Part shown: piece after piece, positions 9,176 through 17,124 of the stretch
How positions within the stretch are numbered: position 1 is the stretch's first letter
Layout: the number at the start of each line of letters is the position of its first letter
Assembly: GCA_003233095.1 (NCBI GenBank)
Contig: QIKT01000076.1
Location: 1 to 45,918, forward strand
Reading direction: 5' to 3'
Source: Oceanospirillales bacterium
Lineage (GTDB): Bacteria; Pseudomonadota; Gammaproteobacteria; Xanthomonadales; SZUA-38
DNA: 45,918 nt
Notes under the pieces: model-generated
What the model saw: the letters and a program-made list of their open reading frames with translations, nothing else
Databases searched by the model: none
What the model was told of the DNA's origin: nothing
Translations under genes and position numbers: made by a program

Positions 9176-9413
9176 GGGAGCCTCTGAACAAGTCGTTAAC
9201 GGCTGTCTTGAGCGCGAAATACGCCCGCTCGGCGTTGTCTGAGCTAAGGAACCTCTGAACCAGTCATGACCGGTTGTCTTGAGCGTCAAACACGCCTCCT
9301 CTGCGTTGCATGAACCGAGCCATAGCAACAACTTATGACTCGGTTCATGCGCCTTGATCGGACGTATTTGCCATCTCAATCCAACTCGCTTAAGACTTGT
9401 TCAAAGGCTCCCT
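9176..9413. mobile_element. Family 1 hairpin element (MITE-like), rearranged double copy
   Basis: Two left halves stand in tandem before one right half. The first left arm begins GGGAGCCTCTGAACAAGTC at 9176 and carries GTCTTGAGCG before breaking off near 9246. A second, diverged left arm, AGGAACCTCTGAACCAGTC, starts at 9247 and continues to the right terminus, which ends GACTTGTTCAAAGGCTCCC-like at about 9412. The inner stem of the second copy is a perfect 12-bp inverted repeat: GCATGAACCGAG (9308-9319) with CTCGGTTCATGC (9339-9350). The copy at 36026-36189 has the simple organisation. There is no coding capacity, so mobilisation would have to be in trans. Confidence 0.8.
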
Positions 9414-9476
9414 AAGAAACTAAAAAATTAAAGCATACTGTGTTAACAGTGAATCAAGGTGAGTCTCGCTCAATGA

Positions 9477-10349
9477 TCAGTCCCAGAGCCTGATCAGTCC
9501 TTCCTGGTTGACCGAGGCGACCAGGTCTCCCTGCTGGTTGAAGACCTGGCCGCGTGACAGTCCCCGCCCACCGATGGCGATCGGGCTTTCCAGGCTGTAC
9601 AGCAACCAGTCATCGATGCGGAAATCGCGGTGGAAGAACATCGCATGATCGAGGCTGGCCAGCTGCAGGTTTTCGGTAAACAGGGTGACCTTGTGCGGTA
9701 GCAGTGAGGTGGTCAGCAGGCCGTAGTCACTGGCGTAGGCCAGCATCGCCCGATGCAGGATAGGATCATCGGGCAGAATTCCGGACGCTTTGAACCACAA
9801 TTGTCGAACCGGCTCCTGAACCTGCGGATCTTTCAATTGAGGTTTCTGCACCCAGCGAAAGTTGAATGGTCGAGTCTCGAACAGAAAACGCCGCGTCTTG
9901 GGCGGCAATTGATCGGCTCCATCGAGGGTTTCTTCGGACTGATCGGTCAGCGTGCTGTAGTGAGGGACGTCCGGCATCGGGCGCTGATGACACAGGCCCT
10001 CCTCATGCTTCTGGAAGGAACAGGCCAGATTGAGGATCGGCTTGCCGTGCTGAATGGCGACCACCCGACGATTGGAAAAACTGGAGCCTTCCAGTTGCTG
10101 ATCGACTTCGTAGACAATCGGCGCCTGCATGTCGCCCGGACGCAGGAAATAGGCATGCAAGGAGTGCACGCTGCGGTTGTCGACTGTGCGATGCGCGGCC
10201 GATAGAGCCTGTCCCAGCACCTGACCACCAAACACCTGCTTGCCGCCAATATCGCGGCTTTCACCACGAAACAGGTTCACTTCAAGCTGTTCGAGCGTCA
10301 GAACGCGAACCACTTCATCGAGTTTCTGCTGATCGGTCAGTCCGGGCAT
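9477..10349 (-). CDS. tesB: Acyl-CoA thioesterase II
   Basis: A 290-aa double-hotdog thioesterase that hydrolyses medium- and long-chain acyl-CoAs. The C-terminal hotdog shows the residues expected from E. coli TesB: Asp in LAYASDYGLL and Gln in ASVNQEG. At the usual Thr position (ATIDHSMWFHR in E. coli) this protein has Ser within ASLDHAMFFHR, a conservative change. The ATG at 10349 with GGAGAG upstream starts MPGLTDQQKLDEVVRVLTLE, the typical TesB N-terminus; a longer reading frame to 10490 would run into the peptidase gene. It lies 13 nt downstream of that peptidase gene and is probably co-transcribed with it. Confidence 0.93.
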   Translation of the reverse strand: MPGLTDQQKLDEVVRVLTLEQLEVNLFRGESRDIGGKQVFGGQVLGQALSAAHRTVDNRSVHSLHAYFLRPGDMQAPIVYEVDQQLEGSSFSNRRVVAIQHGKPILNLACSFQKHEEGLCHQRPMPDVPHYSTLTDQSEETLDGADQLPPKTRRFLFETRPFNFRWVQKPQLKDPQVQEPVRQLWFKASGILPDDPILHRAMLAYASDYGLLTTSLLPHKVTLFTENLQLASLDHAMFFHRDFRIDDWLLYSLESPIAIGGRGLSRGQVFNQQGDLVASVNQEGLIRLWD

Positions 10350-10362
10350 AGTGTCTCTCCGT

Positions 10363-12951
10363 TCAGTGGGCGTCCAGGGACCCGATTTCAGGCAGGCGCG
10401 TGCGCTGAATGATCGGGCCGAAGTACAGGGCGTTGATATACAGTCGCTGGGTGCCGGTCCAGAACCCTCGGAAGTTGGGATTGTCGGCAAACCGGATCAG
10501 GCTGCCGCTGCCGAGGCGGCTGGCGATCACGGCCGGCTGTCCGGCCATCTGCTGACGGCGCTGGTCACCGAGAAAACCACTGAGCAGCGGCTCATCGGCA
10601 TAATTCATCGGCGTGTCGTAAGGATTGTCAGTCATCTCCAGAATGACGGTGCCGCGTTTGAACAGGGGCAGCGAGTCGGACGCCAGGCCCCAGGCGAGGG
10701 GATGGCTCTGGTCCACATCCGCTTTGACAATGGCTCCGCCGATGATGGTATCGCTCAAATCCTGGCTAAAATCGGAATAGGGGCGTCGTTCGATGGCTTC
10801 GGACTCGTCGCTGTCCGACGCATCATCGGGGCGGTCGGGGAAGAAGGTCTTGCTGGTCTGCAACCACTCGCTGGCCGTGCTGGTTGTGATCAAGGTGCCG
10901 CCGGCCTGAACCCAGCTCTTGAGCGCGTCACGACGCGCTTCGTTCATGGCGTCGTAGCGACCATTGACCATCAATACGTGGCTGTACTGGTCCAGATCAA
11001 TTGACTCCAGACGAGCCATTTCGACCATGCTAAGCGGCAGTTCGAGACGCTGATCGAGCAGGTGCCAGACCTCGCCGACGTCCAGCGGCGAAACACCGTC
11101 ACCGATGATGATCAGCGGCGTAACGGCCGACAGAGAGGGCATGCTGGGGCCGCCCAGGTCGGGTCCTTCCGGGGTCAGATAGGATCGAATTGGCACCACT
11201 GGAAGCTGATCTTCGTTGGCCAGGGTTGCCAGCAGAGTCTCAACGGCCTGCTGCTGGGCCGGGGTAGCCGGCATGATCATGATCGCACCGGGGATGAATT
11301 TTCGCTGACCGGTCGGAGTTTGTGCCGTAAAGGGCTTTGTTGCCACACGAACCGGAATCTCGGCTTTGAGCAAGCGGTTGAGTGCGCGCGGTGCATGAAC
11401 GTGTGACCAGTCAAAGGCATAGGCGGTTGAACCACTGACCGCCTGAGCGGGGCTGTTCCGGTTGTCGTTGACACGCTCACCCATCAGATCGCTGGTCTTG
11501 CTCAGGCTGATGCTGTCAAGATCATAAGCCATGGCCATGTTCCAGGCCGAGACATCGTAAAAGGTATTGTCTTCGAATTCTGTGCGGGTCTCGAACAGGC
11601 TCTTCAGCAATCGATAGGCCGGCTGTTGCATCGAGACGATGTAGGCAGTTCCTGGTTCGTATCGGACGCCCTCGCGTGTCAACGCTTCGCTCAGGTGGTG
11701 AACCTCGATCTGATGGCCGCGCAGCATGTCGGCAAGCTGGCGTGCCTTGACCGGATCATTGACGCGGCCAAACAGCACGGCCTTGATGCGGTCACGAGAG
11801 GCCAGATCAGCAGTTTGCAGGCGGAAGTCGCGGCGATAGGTCAGCAGTTTCTGATGGTTTGCAATGGCGCCCTCAATGGTCGATAGCGAGGTCAGGAACT
11901 GGTTTCGAATGGCCGTCTGGAAGGACAGTAGCCCGTTGCTAGAATCGGCCAGATGACCTCGAGCACTGGCTTGTTCAAACAGAATGCCAATGGCGCCGAG
12001 CGCATCGGGGTAGGTCGAGCCTTTACCGTAATAGAAGTCGTCAAACTGCTCTTCGGTAAAGTAGGGCTGATTGACTGAGTCCAGGGCGCGAGCATGGTAG
12101 GTGGCCAGTTCGGCCGTAATGTCGAAGTTTTCGGTGGGCGTCCAGGGGTTTTGACGACTGCGAACACCGGGCTGAAAGAAATAGGTCGAGTCAGTGCCCA
12201 TCTCGTGATAATCGGCGACGACATGCGGGCGCCAACGATTCATCACCGCAACCCGGTTGCGTGATTCGGGGTGCACCAGCGGCAGCCAGTCACGATTGAG
12301 GTCAAACCAGAAGTGATTGAAACGCCCACCGGGCCAGACTTCGTTGTGTTCACGGTTGTCTCGATCGCTGACCAGCGCCTGTATGCCGCGATGGCTGTTG
12401 ACCCACTGTGCAAAACGGCCCAGACCATCGGGGTTCAGTGACGGGTCGATCAGCACGACCGTATTGTCCAGCCAGGACTCGGCCTCATCACCCTGCATGG
12501 CGGCCAGATGGTAGGCGGTTAGCATCGAGGCGTTCGAGCCGCTGGCCTCATTGCCGTGAATGCTGTAGCCCAGCCAGACGACCAGAGGCGCATCAGGGTC
12601 GACGGTGTCGCTGTTCAACTGTCGCTGATGATGCGCCAGAATGTCATCAATGCGGGCGATGTTTTCGGCACTGCTGACAGTGAGAGTAACCTGTCTGCGA
12701 TTCTCATGGGTGCGGCCGATATCGTCGATCAATACCCGATCGGAGGCAGTGGCAACTGCTTCCATGTAATGAACCAGTGCATCATGTCGGATGTGCCAGT
12801 CACCAACCTCGAAGCCGATCACAGATTCAGGCGTTGGGATACGCTCGTCGTAGCCTGGCGGGTCGCTCAGGAAACGTGTCATGTCGGCTTGTCCAGTGGA
12901 ACAGAGCAGTGTCAGGATGAGAGCAGAAAGAACGGTCAGTCGTCGGGTCAT
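10363..12951 (-). CDS. Exported M14-family zinc carboxypeptidase, 862 aa
   Basis: The N-terminus is a signal peptide (basic MTRRL, hydrophobic core, predicted cleavage after GQA near residue 22), so the protein is exported. The M14 zinc site is His132 and Glu135 in IHGNEASGSN and His249 in DYHEMGTDSTYFF. NPDG follows the first pair, and Glu326 in GILFEQASARG is the likely catalytic glutamate. The peptidase domain ends near residue 370. A C-terminal region of roughly 490 residues follows, including a glutamine-amidotransferase-like GGTLITTSTASEWL segment (about 680-700). Similar large M14 peptidases occur in peptide-degrading marine gammaproteobacteria. The substrate is unknown. It lies between ubiA and tesB. 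Confidence 0.88.
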   Translation of the reverse strand: MTRRLTVLSALILTLLCSTGQADMTRFLSDPPGYDERIPTPESVIGFEVGDWHIRHDALVHYMEAVATASDRVLIDDIGRTHENRRQVTLTVSSAENIARIDDILAHHQRQLNSDTVDPDAPLVVWLGYSIHGNEASGSNASMLTAYHLAAMQGDEAESWLDNTVVLIDPSLNPDGLGRFAQWVNSHRGIQALVSDRDNREHNEVWPGGRFNHFWFDLNRDWLPLVHPESRNRVAVMNRWRPHVVADYHEMGTDSTYFFQPGVRSRQNPWTPTENFDITAELATYHARALDSVNQPYFTEEQFDDFYYGKGSTYPDALGAIGILFEQASARGHLADSSNGLLSFQTAIRNQFLTSLSTIEGAIANHQKLLTYRRDFRLQTADLASRDRIKAVLFGRVNDPVKARQLADMLRGHQIEVHHLSEALTREGVRYEPGTAYIVSMQQPAYRLLKSLFETRTEFEDNTFYDVSAWNMAMAYDLDSISLSKTSDLMGERVNDNRNSPAQAVSGSTAYAFDWSHVHAPRALNRLLKAEIPVRVATKPFTAQTPTGQRKFIPGAIMIMPATPAQQQAVETLLATLANEDQLPVVPIRSYLTPEGPDLGGPSMPSLSAVTPLIIIGDGVSPLDVGEVWHLLDQRLELPLSMVEMARLESIDLDQYSHVLMVNGRYDAMNEARRDALKSWVQAGGTLITTSTASEWLQTSKTFFPDRPDDASDSDESEAIERRPYSDFSQDLSDTIIGGAIVKADVDQSHPLAWGLASDSLPLFKRGTVILEMTDNPYDTPMNYADEPLLSGFLGDQRRQQMAGQPAVIASRLGSGSLIRFADNPNFRGFWTGTQRLYINALYFGPIIQRTRLPEIGSLDAH

Positions 12952-12969
12952 TATGAGCGGTTCCGAAGG

Positions 12970-13875
12970 TCAGGATGAGGTCAGAGTGTCAATCAGCGCG
13001 CCGACAAAAATGGCCACGCCAATCCAGTTATTGTGCAGGAAGGCTTCGAAGCAACCTTCTCGGTCGCGATGGCGAATCAGCCATTGATGATACACCATCA
13101 ATCCGGCGGCCACGGCCAGGCCGGTCAGCCAGGGTGTGCCAAATCCGGCGCGAGATCCGGCCAGGTGCAGGGTCCACAGCATCATGGCCTGTGTGATGCC
13201 GATCGCGATCCGATCGATGTCGCCAAACAGAATGGCCGTGGAGCGAATCCCGAGACGAATGTCATCATCGCGATCGACCATGGCATACATGGTGTCGTAG
13301 ACCGTGGCCCACAGCACTGTGGCAATCAGCAGCAGCCATGCAATGCTGTCAATCCCGCCCGTCTCGGCGGCCCAGGCCATCGGCACGGCCCAGCCGAATG
13401 CAGCGCCCAGATACACCTGAGGCAGCCAGGTATAGCGCTTCATGAACGGATAGGTGATGGCCAGAAACAGGCCCACCAGAGACAGCAGGATAGTCAGTTT
13501 ATTGGTCATCAAAACCAGGCCAAAGGCCAGCAGTGCGAGCACGATGAACACAATCAGTGCCTCTCGTGGGCTGATCAGTCCGGTTGCCAGAGGCCTGTCA
13601 CGGGTGCGTTCGACCTGGCCATCGAAGTTTCGATCGGCCAGGTCATTGATCACGCAGCCCGCCATTCGCATGACGATGACACCCAAGGTGAATATGATCA
13701 GGTTCGCGATCGACGGAATCCCGCCTGCGGCAAACCAGAGCGCCCACCAGGTTGGCCAGAGCAGCAGAAAGAAGCCGATCGGCTTGTCCAGGCGCAACAG
13801 GCGAATCAGGGCTGATCGACGTTCGGGTTCAGCCAGCAGGCCAGGAAGTGGAAGGTTGGCCAACGGGTTGCCCAT
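12970..13875 (-). CDS. ubiA: 4-hydroxybenzoate polyprenyltransferase
   Basis: A 301-aa integral membrane prenyltransferase that attaches the polyprenyl tail to 4-hydroxybenzoate in ubiquinone synthesis. Two Asp-rich Mg/diphosphate sites are visible: [10 protein letters not shown] (Asn77 to Asp85) and a second in [13 protein letters not shown]. Around these are seven to nine hydrophobic helices, including [18 protein letters not shown]. The start codon overlaps the ubiC stop by one base (TGATG), so the two consecutive enzymes of the pathway are translationally coupled. The peptidase gene starts 18 nt downstream. Confidence 0.96.
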   Translation of the reverse strand: MGNPLANLPLPGLLAEPERRSALIRLLRLDKPIGFFLLLWPTWWALWFAAGGIPSIANLIIFTLGVIVMRMAGCVINDLADRNFDGQVERTRDRPLATGLISPREALIVFIVLALLAFGLVLMTNKLTILLSLVGLFLAITYPFMKRYTWLPQVYLGAAFGWAVPMAWAAETGGIDSIAWLLLIATVLWATVYDTMYAMVDRDDDIRLGIRSTAILFGDIDRIAIGITQAMMLWTLHLAGSRAGFGTPWLTGLAVAAGLMVYHQWLIRHRDREGCFEAFLHNNWIGVAIFVGALIDTLTSS

Positions 13876-14450
13876 CAGTGATGGTCTCGGGTTGTCTGCT
13901 CGAAAAGCGCGGGCAGAAACGCTTCATAAATGAGCAACCTCTGGTCGCGTGCCGACAGCACAGAGCGTCGGCACCAGGCTGGATCTCGCAGTTCCTCGAA
14001 GACGCTGTCGTGGCGTCTCAGAAGCGCAATTTCCAATGATTCACGCTCGATATCCGGGTCGGCGAACAGCAAGGGACCCAGCGGTTCGTTTTTTCGTTCC
14101 AGTAGCTTTTCGATGGCGCTGGACATGGCGCTTTCGGGGATTACCACACGGGCCAGCACGCGCGAATGGCCATGTGCTGTCAGGCGAACGTGACGAACCA
14201 GGCAGCGCATATCTTCTTCAATTTCCAACAGCGTCGCTTCATTGGGCATCGGCTGTTCCCAACCCTGGTTGACCAGCACCAGACCCAGCGCGTCGCCCAG
14301 GTTTTCCTGCAGTAAACGAGTCAGCGAACCTGGGTGCAGCAACCAGCGCTGGACGCGAGCGTTCGGTTGCTCAGCGGCTGGCATCTGGTCGATGGATTGC
14401 CATGGGGTCGATGGCAGGTCCGTATCAGCGATGGTTGACGATGTGGCCAA
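13875..14450 (-). CDS. ubiC: Chorismate pyruvate-lyase
   Basis: A 191-aa protein that converts chorismate to 4-hydroxybenzoate plus pyruvate, the entry step to ubiquinone. Diagnostic segments are [14 protein letters not shown], the VRHVRL strand, and the C-terminal WCRRSVLSA to [10 protein letters not shown] stretch. The family is divergent, but these blocks and the coupled ubiA downstream make the call strong. The start appears to be TTG at 14450: AGGA lies 5 nt upstream, no in-frame ATG occurs further upstream, and the next ATG (residue 23) would remove the N-terminal strand. No promoter was convincing in the 140-bp gap to recG. Confidence 0.9.
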   Translation of the reverse strand: MATSSTIADTDLPSTPWQSIDQMPAAEQPNARVQRWLLHPGSLTRLLQENLGDALGLVLVNQGWEQPMPNEATLLEIEEDMRCLVRHVRLTAHGHSRVLARVVIPESAMSSAIEKLLERKNEPLGPLLFADPDIERESLEIALLRRHDSVFEELRDPAWCRRSVLSARDQRLLIYEAFLPALFEQTTRDHH

Positions 14451-14590
14451 GCGATTCCTCAGATGATCGATGATGTCCGGGCGACCTCACAAGGCCGGCG
14501 ATCATTATGCCAGAAGCGATGCGGGAGGGTCAGTGCCATAGCCGCTGAACCTGTCAACGGACAGTGCGGATGTCCCTTGCCTGAGGGGTA

Positions 14591-16675
14591 TCAAACGTCG
14601 GCATAGGCTGCGGCCTGACCCACCCAGCGATGAATCAGCGCCAGTGCGATACCCGGATGATCTGCGAGCAGGGTCTCACAGAGCGAACTGACCAGGCCCA
14701 ACAGGTGATGATCGCGTTCAAGATTGGCCACTCTGAAGACCATGTCGCCAGTTTGCCGGGTGCCCAGTACCTCGCCGGGGCCACGCAGCTCCAGATCCTT
14801 GCGGGCTATCTCGAACCCATCGTTGGTTTCACGCATCAATTGCAGTCGTTCGCGCGCCGTCTGACTCAGCGGAGATCTGTACAGCAGGACGCAAGTGGAT
14901 TGGGCTTCGCTGCGACCCACTCGACCGCGCAGTTGGTGTAACTGGGACAAGCCGAGGCGCTCGGCATTTTCGATCACCATCAGGCTGGCATTGGGAACAT
15001 CAACGCCCACTTCGATGACCGTCGTGGCGACCAGCAAGTCGGTGCGACCGGCCTTGAAATCGCTCATCAATGTGGTTTTTTCGTCACTGGATAATCGGCC
15101 ATGTACCAGTGCCACATTGAGGTCCGGCAGTTCGTCGTTCAGCTGCTCGGCGATTTCGGTCGCGGCTTCGGCCTCGAGATTGTCCGAGCTCTCGATCAGG
15201 GTGCACACCCAATAGGCCTGGCGGCCTTCAGCACAGGCATGTCGAATGCGTTCGATGATCTCAGCGCGGCGGCGATTGCTGATGGCGATGGTCTGGATGT
15301 CCTGCCGATTGGGCGGCAGCTCATCAATCACCGACACGTCCAGATCAGCGTATGCAGTCATCGCCAGCGTTCTCGGGATCGGCGTGGCAGTCATGATCAA
15401 CTGGTGCGGCGCCAGGTGTTGCGAGAGCCCCTTGTCGCGCAAAGCAAGGCGTTGGTCGACCCCGAAGCGGTGTTGTTCATCGACCACAACCAGGCCCAGG
15501 TTACGGAACTTTACAGCTTCCTGAAACAGGGCATGGGTGCCGATCATCAGCTGGCCTTCGCCACAGATGGCCTCAAGAGCAGCGGTTCGAGCCTTGCCGC
15601 GGACTTTGCCAGCCAGCCAGACCACGCGCACGCCGAGTGGTTCGAACCAGTCTCTGAGTGACTGCAAGTGTTGTTCGGCGAGGATCTCGGTGGGCGCAAT
15701 CATGGCCGCCTGGTAACCGGCTGCAATGCACTGGGCCAGCGCCGCCGCCGCGACCACGGTCTTGCCCGATCCGACGTCACCCTGAATCAGTCGCATGGCT
15801 GGCCGGGCTTCGCTCAGATCGTCACTGATTTCGTCAATCACGCGTTGCTGTGCACCGGTCAATGTAAACGGCAGCTGTGACAGGAAGGTGGTCTGCAACG
15901 CGCTGTTTGACTCGAGGGCGCCGCTTGAATGTGACTGAATTTTCTGTCGCAGCAAGCGCAGGCTGAGTCGATGCGCCAGCAGTTCATCGATGGCCAGACG
16001 TTGCTGGCAGGGGTGCTCGCCCTGCATCAGCAGTTGGGTGTCGGCGCCAGCGGGTGGTTGGTGCATGAAGCGAATTGACTCGTTGAGCGGCGGCAGCCCG
16101 ATCTGTTCCAGCAAACTGGCCGGAAGCAGCTCGAATTCGATTTGCCCCATTCGCTCAATCGCCTGCTGGCACAGACGGCTGATCAGGTTCTGCCCCAGCC
16201 CTTCAGTCAGCGGATAGATCGGCGTCAGGGTGGTTTCCAGCGGGACCGGCTTGTGAATGATTTCCCACTGTGGATGAATCATCTCAACGCCCCCCTGATA
16301 GCCCTGCCGGGCCACACCGTAGCAGCGCAGCCTGACGCCGCATTGCAGGCTTCGAATCTGATTGGGGTAGAAGTTGAACAGACGTAGGGTCATCACGCCA
16401 CTGTCATCTTCGAGTGCCAGCGTCAGCATCTTGTGACCAAATCGTCTGATCTGCACGTCAATGATCTCGCCCTCGATCAGGGCATTCTGATCCAGACTCA
16501 AGGACTGAATGGGGATCAGACAGGTCTTGTCCTGATAATGGGCTGGTAAATGAAAGAGCAGGTCAGACAGCTCCGAGAGCCCGAGCCGTGCGAGCTTTTT
16601 GGCCACTTTTTCACCGACGCCTCGAAGGGAGGTGAGTGGAGCCTGAAGCGTATCGGTCGATGGGTCGGTTGTCAT
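14591..16675 (-). CDS. recG: ATP-dependent DNA helicase RecG
   Basis: A 694-aa superfamily 2 helicase that remodels stalled forks and branched DNA. The N-terminal wedge/OB region (about 60-150) precedes the motor. Walker A is GDVGSGKT (residues 299-306), the Walker B box is VVVDEQH (398-401), and motif III is TATPIPRT. The accessory C-terminal motor motifs include ATTVIEVGVDVPNA and QLHQLRGRVGRS. Full length for the family. It begins 18 nt after the ridA stop, in the conserved rpoZ-spoT-ridA-recG order of many gammaproteobacteria. Confidence 0.97.
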   Translation of the reverse strand: MTTDPSTDTLQAPLTSLRGVGEKVAKKLARLGLSELSDLLFHLPAHYQDKTCLIPIQSLSLDQNALIEGEIIDVQIRRFGHKMLTLALEDDSGVMTLRLFNFYPNQIRSLQCGVRLRCYGVARQGYQGGVEMIHPQWEIIHKPVPLETTLTPIYPLTEGLGQNLISRLCQQAIERMGQIEFELLPASLLEQIGLPPLNESIRFMHQPPAGADTQLLMQGEHPCQQRLAIDELLAHRLSLRLLRQKIQSHSSGALESNSALQTTFLSQLPFTLTGAQQRVIDEISDDLSEARPAMRLIQGDVGSGKTVVAAAALAQCIAAGYQAAMIAPTEILAEQHLQSLRDWFEPLGVRVVWLAGKVRGKARTAALEAICGEGQLMIGTHALFQEAVKFRNLGLVVVDEQHRFGVDQRLALRDKGLSQHLAPHQLIMTATPIPRTLAMTAYADLDVSVIDELPPNRQDIQTIAISNRRRAEIIERIRHACAEGRQAYWVCTLIESSDNLEAEAATEIAEQLNDELPDLNVALVHGRLSSDEKTTLMSDFKAGRTDLLVATTVIEVGVDVPNASLMVIENAERLGLSQLHQLRGRVGRSEAQSTCVLLYRSPLSQTARERLQLMRETNDGFEIARKDLELRGPGEVLGTRQTGDMVFRVANLERDHHLLGLVSSLCETLLADHPGIALALIHRWVGQAAAYADV

Positions 16676-16693
16676 GCCGCTTGGGTCGAGGTG

Positions 16694-17086
16694 TCAGTCG
16701 ATGCAGGCAATGGCATCCATTTCGACCTGAGACTCTTTGGGCAACTGATTGACGCCCAGTGCTGCGCGCGCAGGATAGGGCTCGGAGAAATACTCGGCCA
16801 TGATGGTGTTGACGGTGCTGAAATTCGACAGGTCGGTCATGAAGATGTTCAGTTTGACAATGTGCTTCAGGTCGCCACCGGCTGCCTGGCAGACGGCTCG
16901 CAGATTGCGAAAGACCTGATGGGTCTGTTCGGCAAAATCCTCGCTGATCATGGTCATGCTGCTGGCGACCAGCGGGATCTGGCCTGACAGATAGACCATC
17001 TGATCCACACGCACCGCTTGCGAATAGGTGCCAATGGCTGCTGGAGCGTCATCGCTGTGAATGATGGTGCGGTGTGATTGGGTCAT
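16694..17086 (-). CDS. ridA: RidA family enamine/imine deaminase
   Basis: A 130-aa YjgF/YER057c/UK114 protein. RidA trimers hydrolyse reactive 2-aminoacrylate formed by PLP enzymes. The key arginine is present in YPARAALGVNQLPK, with GTYSQAVR and YLSGQIPL upstream forming the pocket and Glu in QVEMDAIA near the C-terminus. The ATG at 17086 gives the standard family length; longer readings overlap spoT and are not homologous. It lies 38 nt after spoT, a very common neighbour in this group of bacteria. Confidence 0.94.
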   Translation of the reverse strand: MTQSHRTIIHSDDAPAAIGTYSQAVRVDQMVYLSGQIPLVASSMTMISEDFAEQTHQVFRNLRAVCQAAGGDLKHIVKLNIFMTDLSNFSTVNTIMAEYFSEPYPARAALGVNQLPKESQVEMDAIACID

Positions 17087-17124
17087 CGGATCGATCCTGT
17101 GACGTCTGCTCGATTGCTGGCAGT

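Larger units (their letters stand above)
8900..9476. other. 577-bp gene-free stretch with repeats
   Basis: The left part (8923-8999) holds two short palindromes, listed separately. Bases 9000-9170 show no convincing gene: one reverse-strand frame is open for about 43 codons, which is not significant, and no homology was recognised. Bases 9176-9413 are a rearranged hairpin element. The remaining 60 bases before the tesB stop are AT-rich and contain ACTGTGTTAACAGT, whose 5-bp stem lies a few bases from a TTTTTT run on the reverse strand. It is a weak candidate terminator for the leftward tesB transcript. Confidence 0.6.

Noticed and set aside
13033-13815. Long open frame (260 codons) on the + strand
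   Set aside because: It is antisense to ubiA, whose membrane helices and Asp-rich motifs are intact. The frame is Gln/His/Gly-rich and has no recognisable family.
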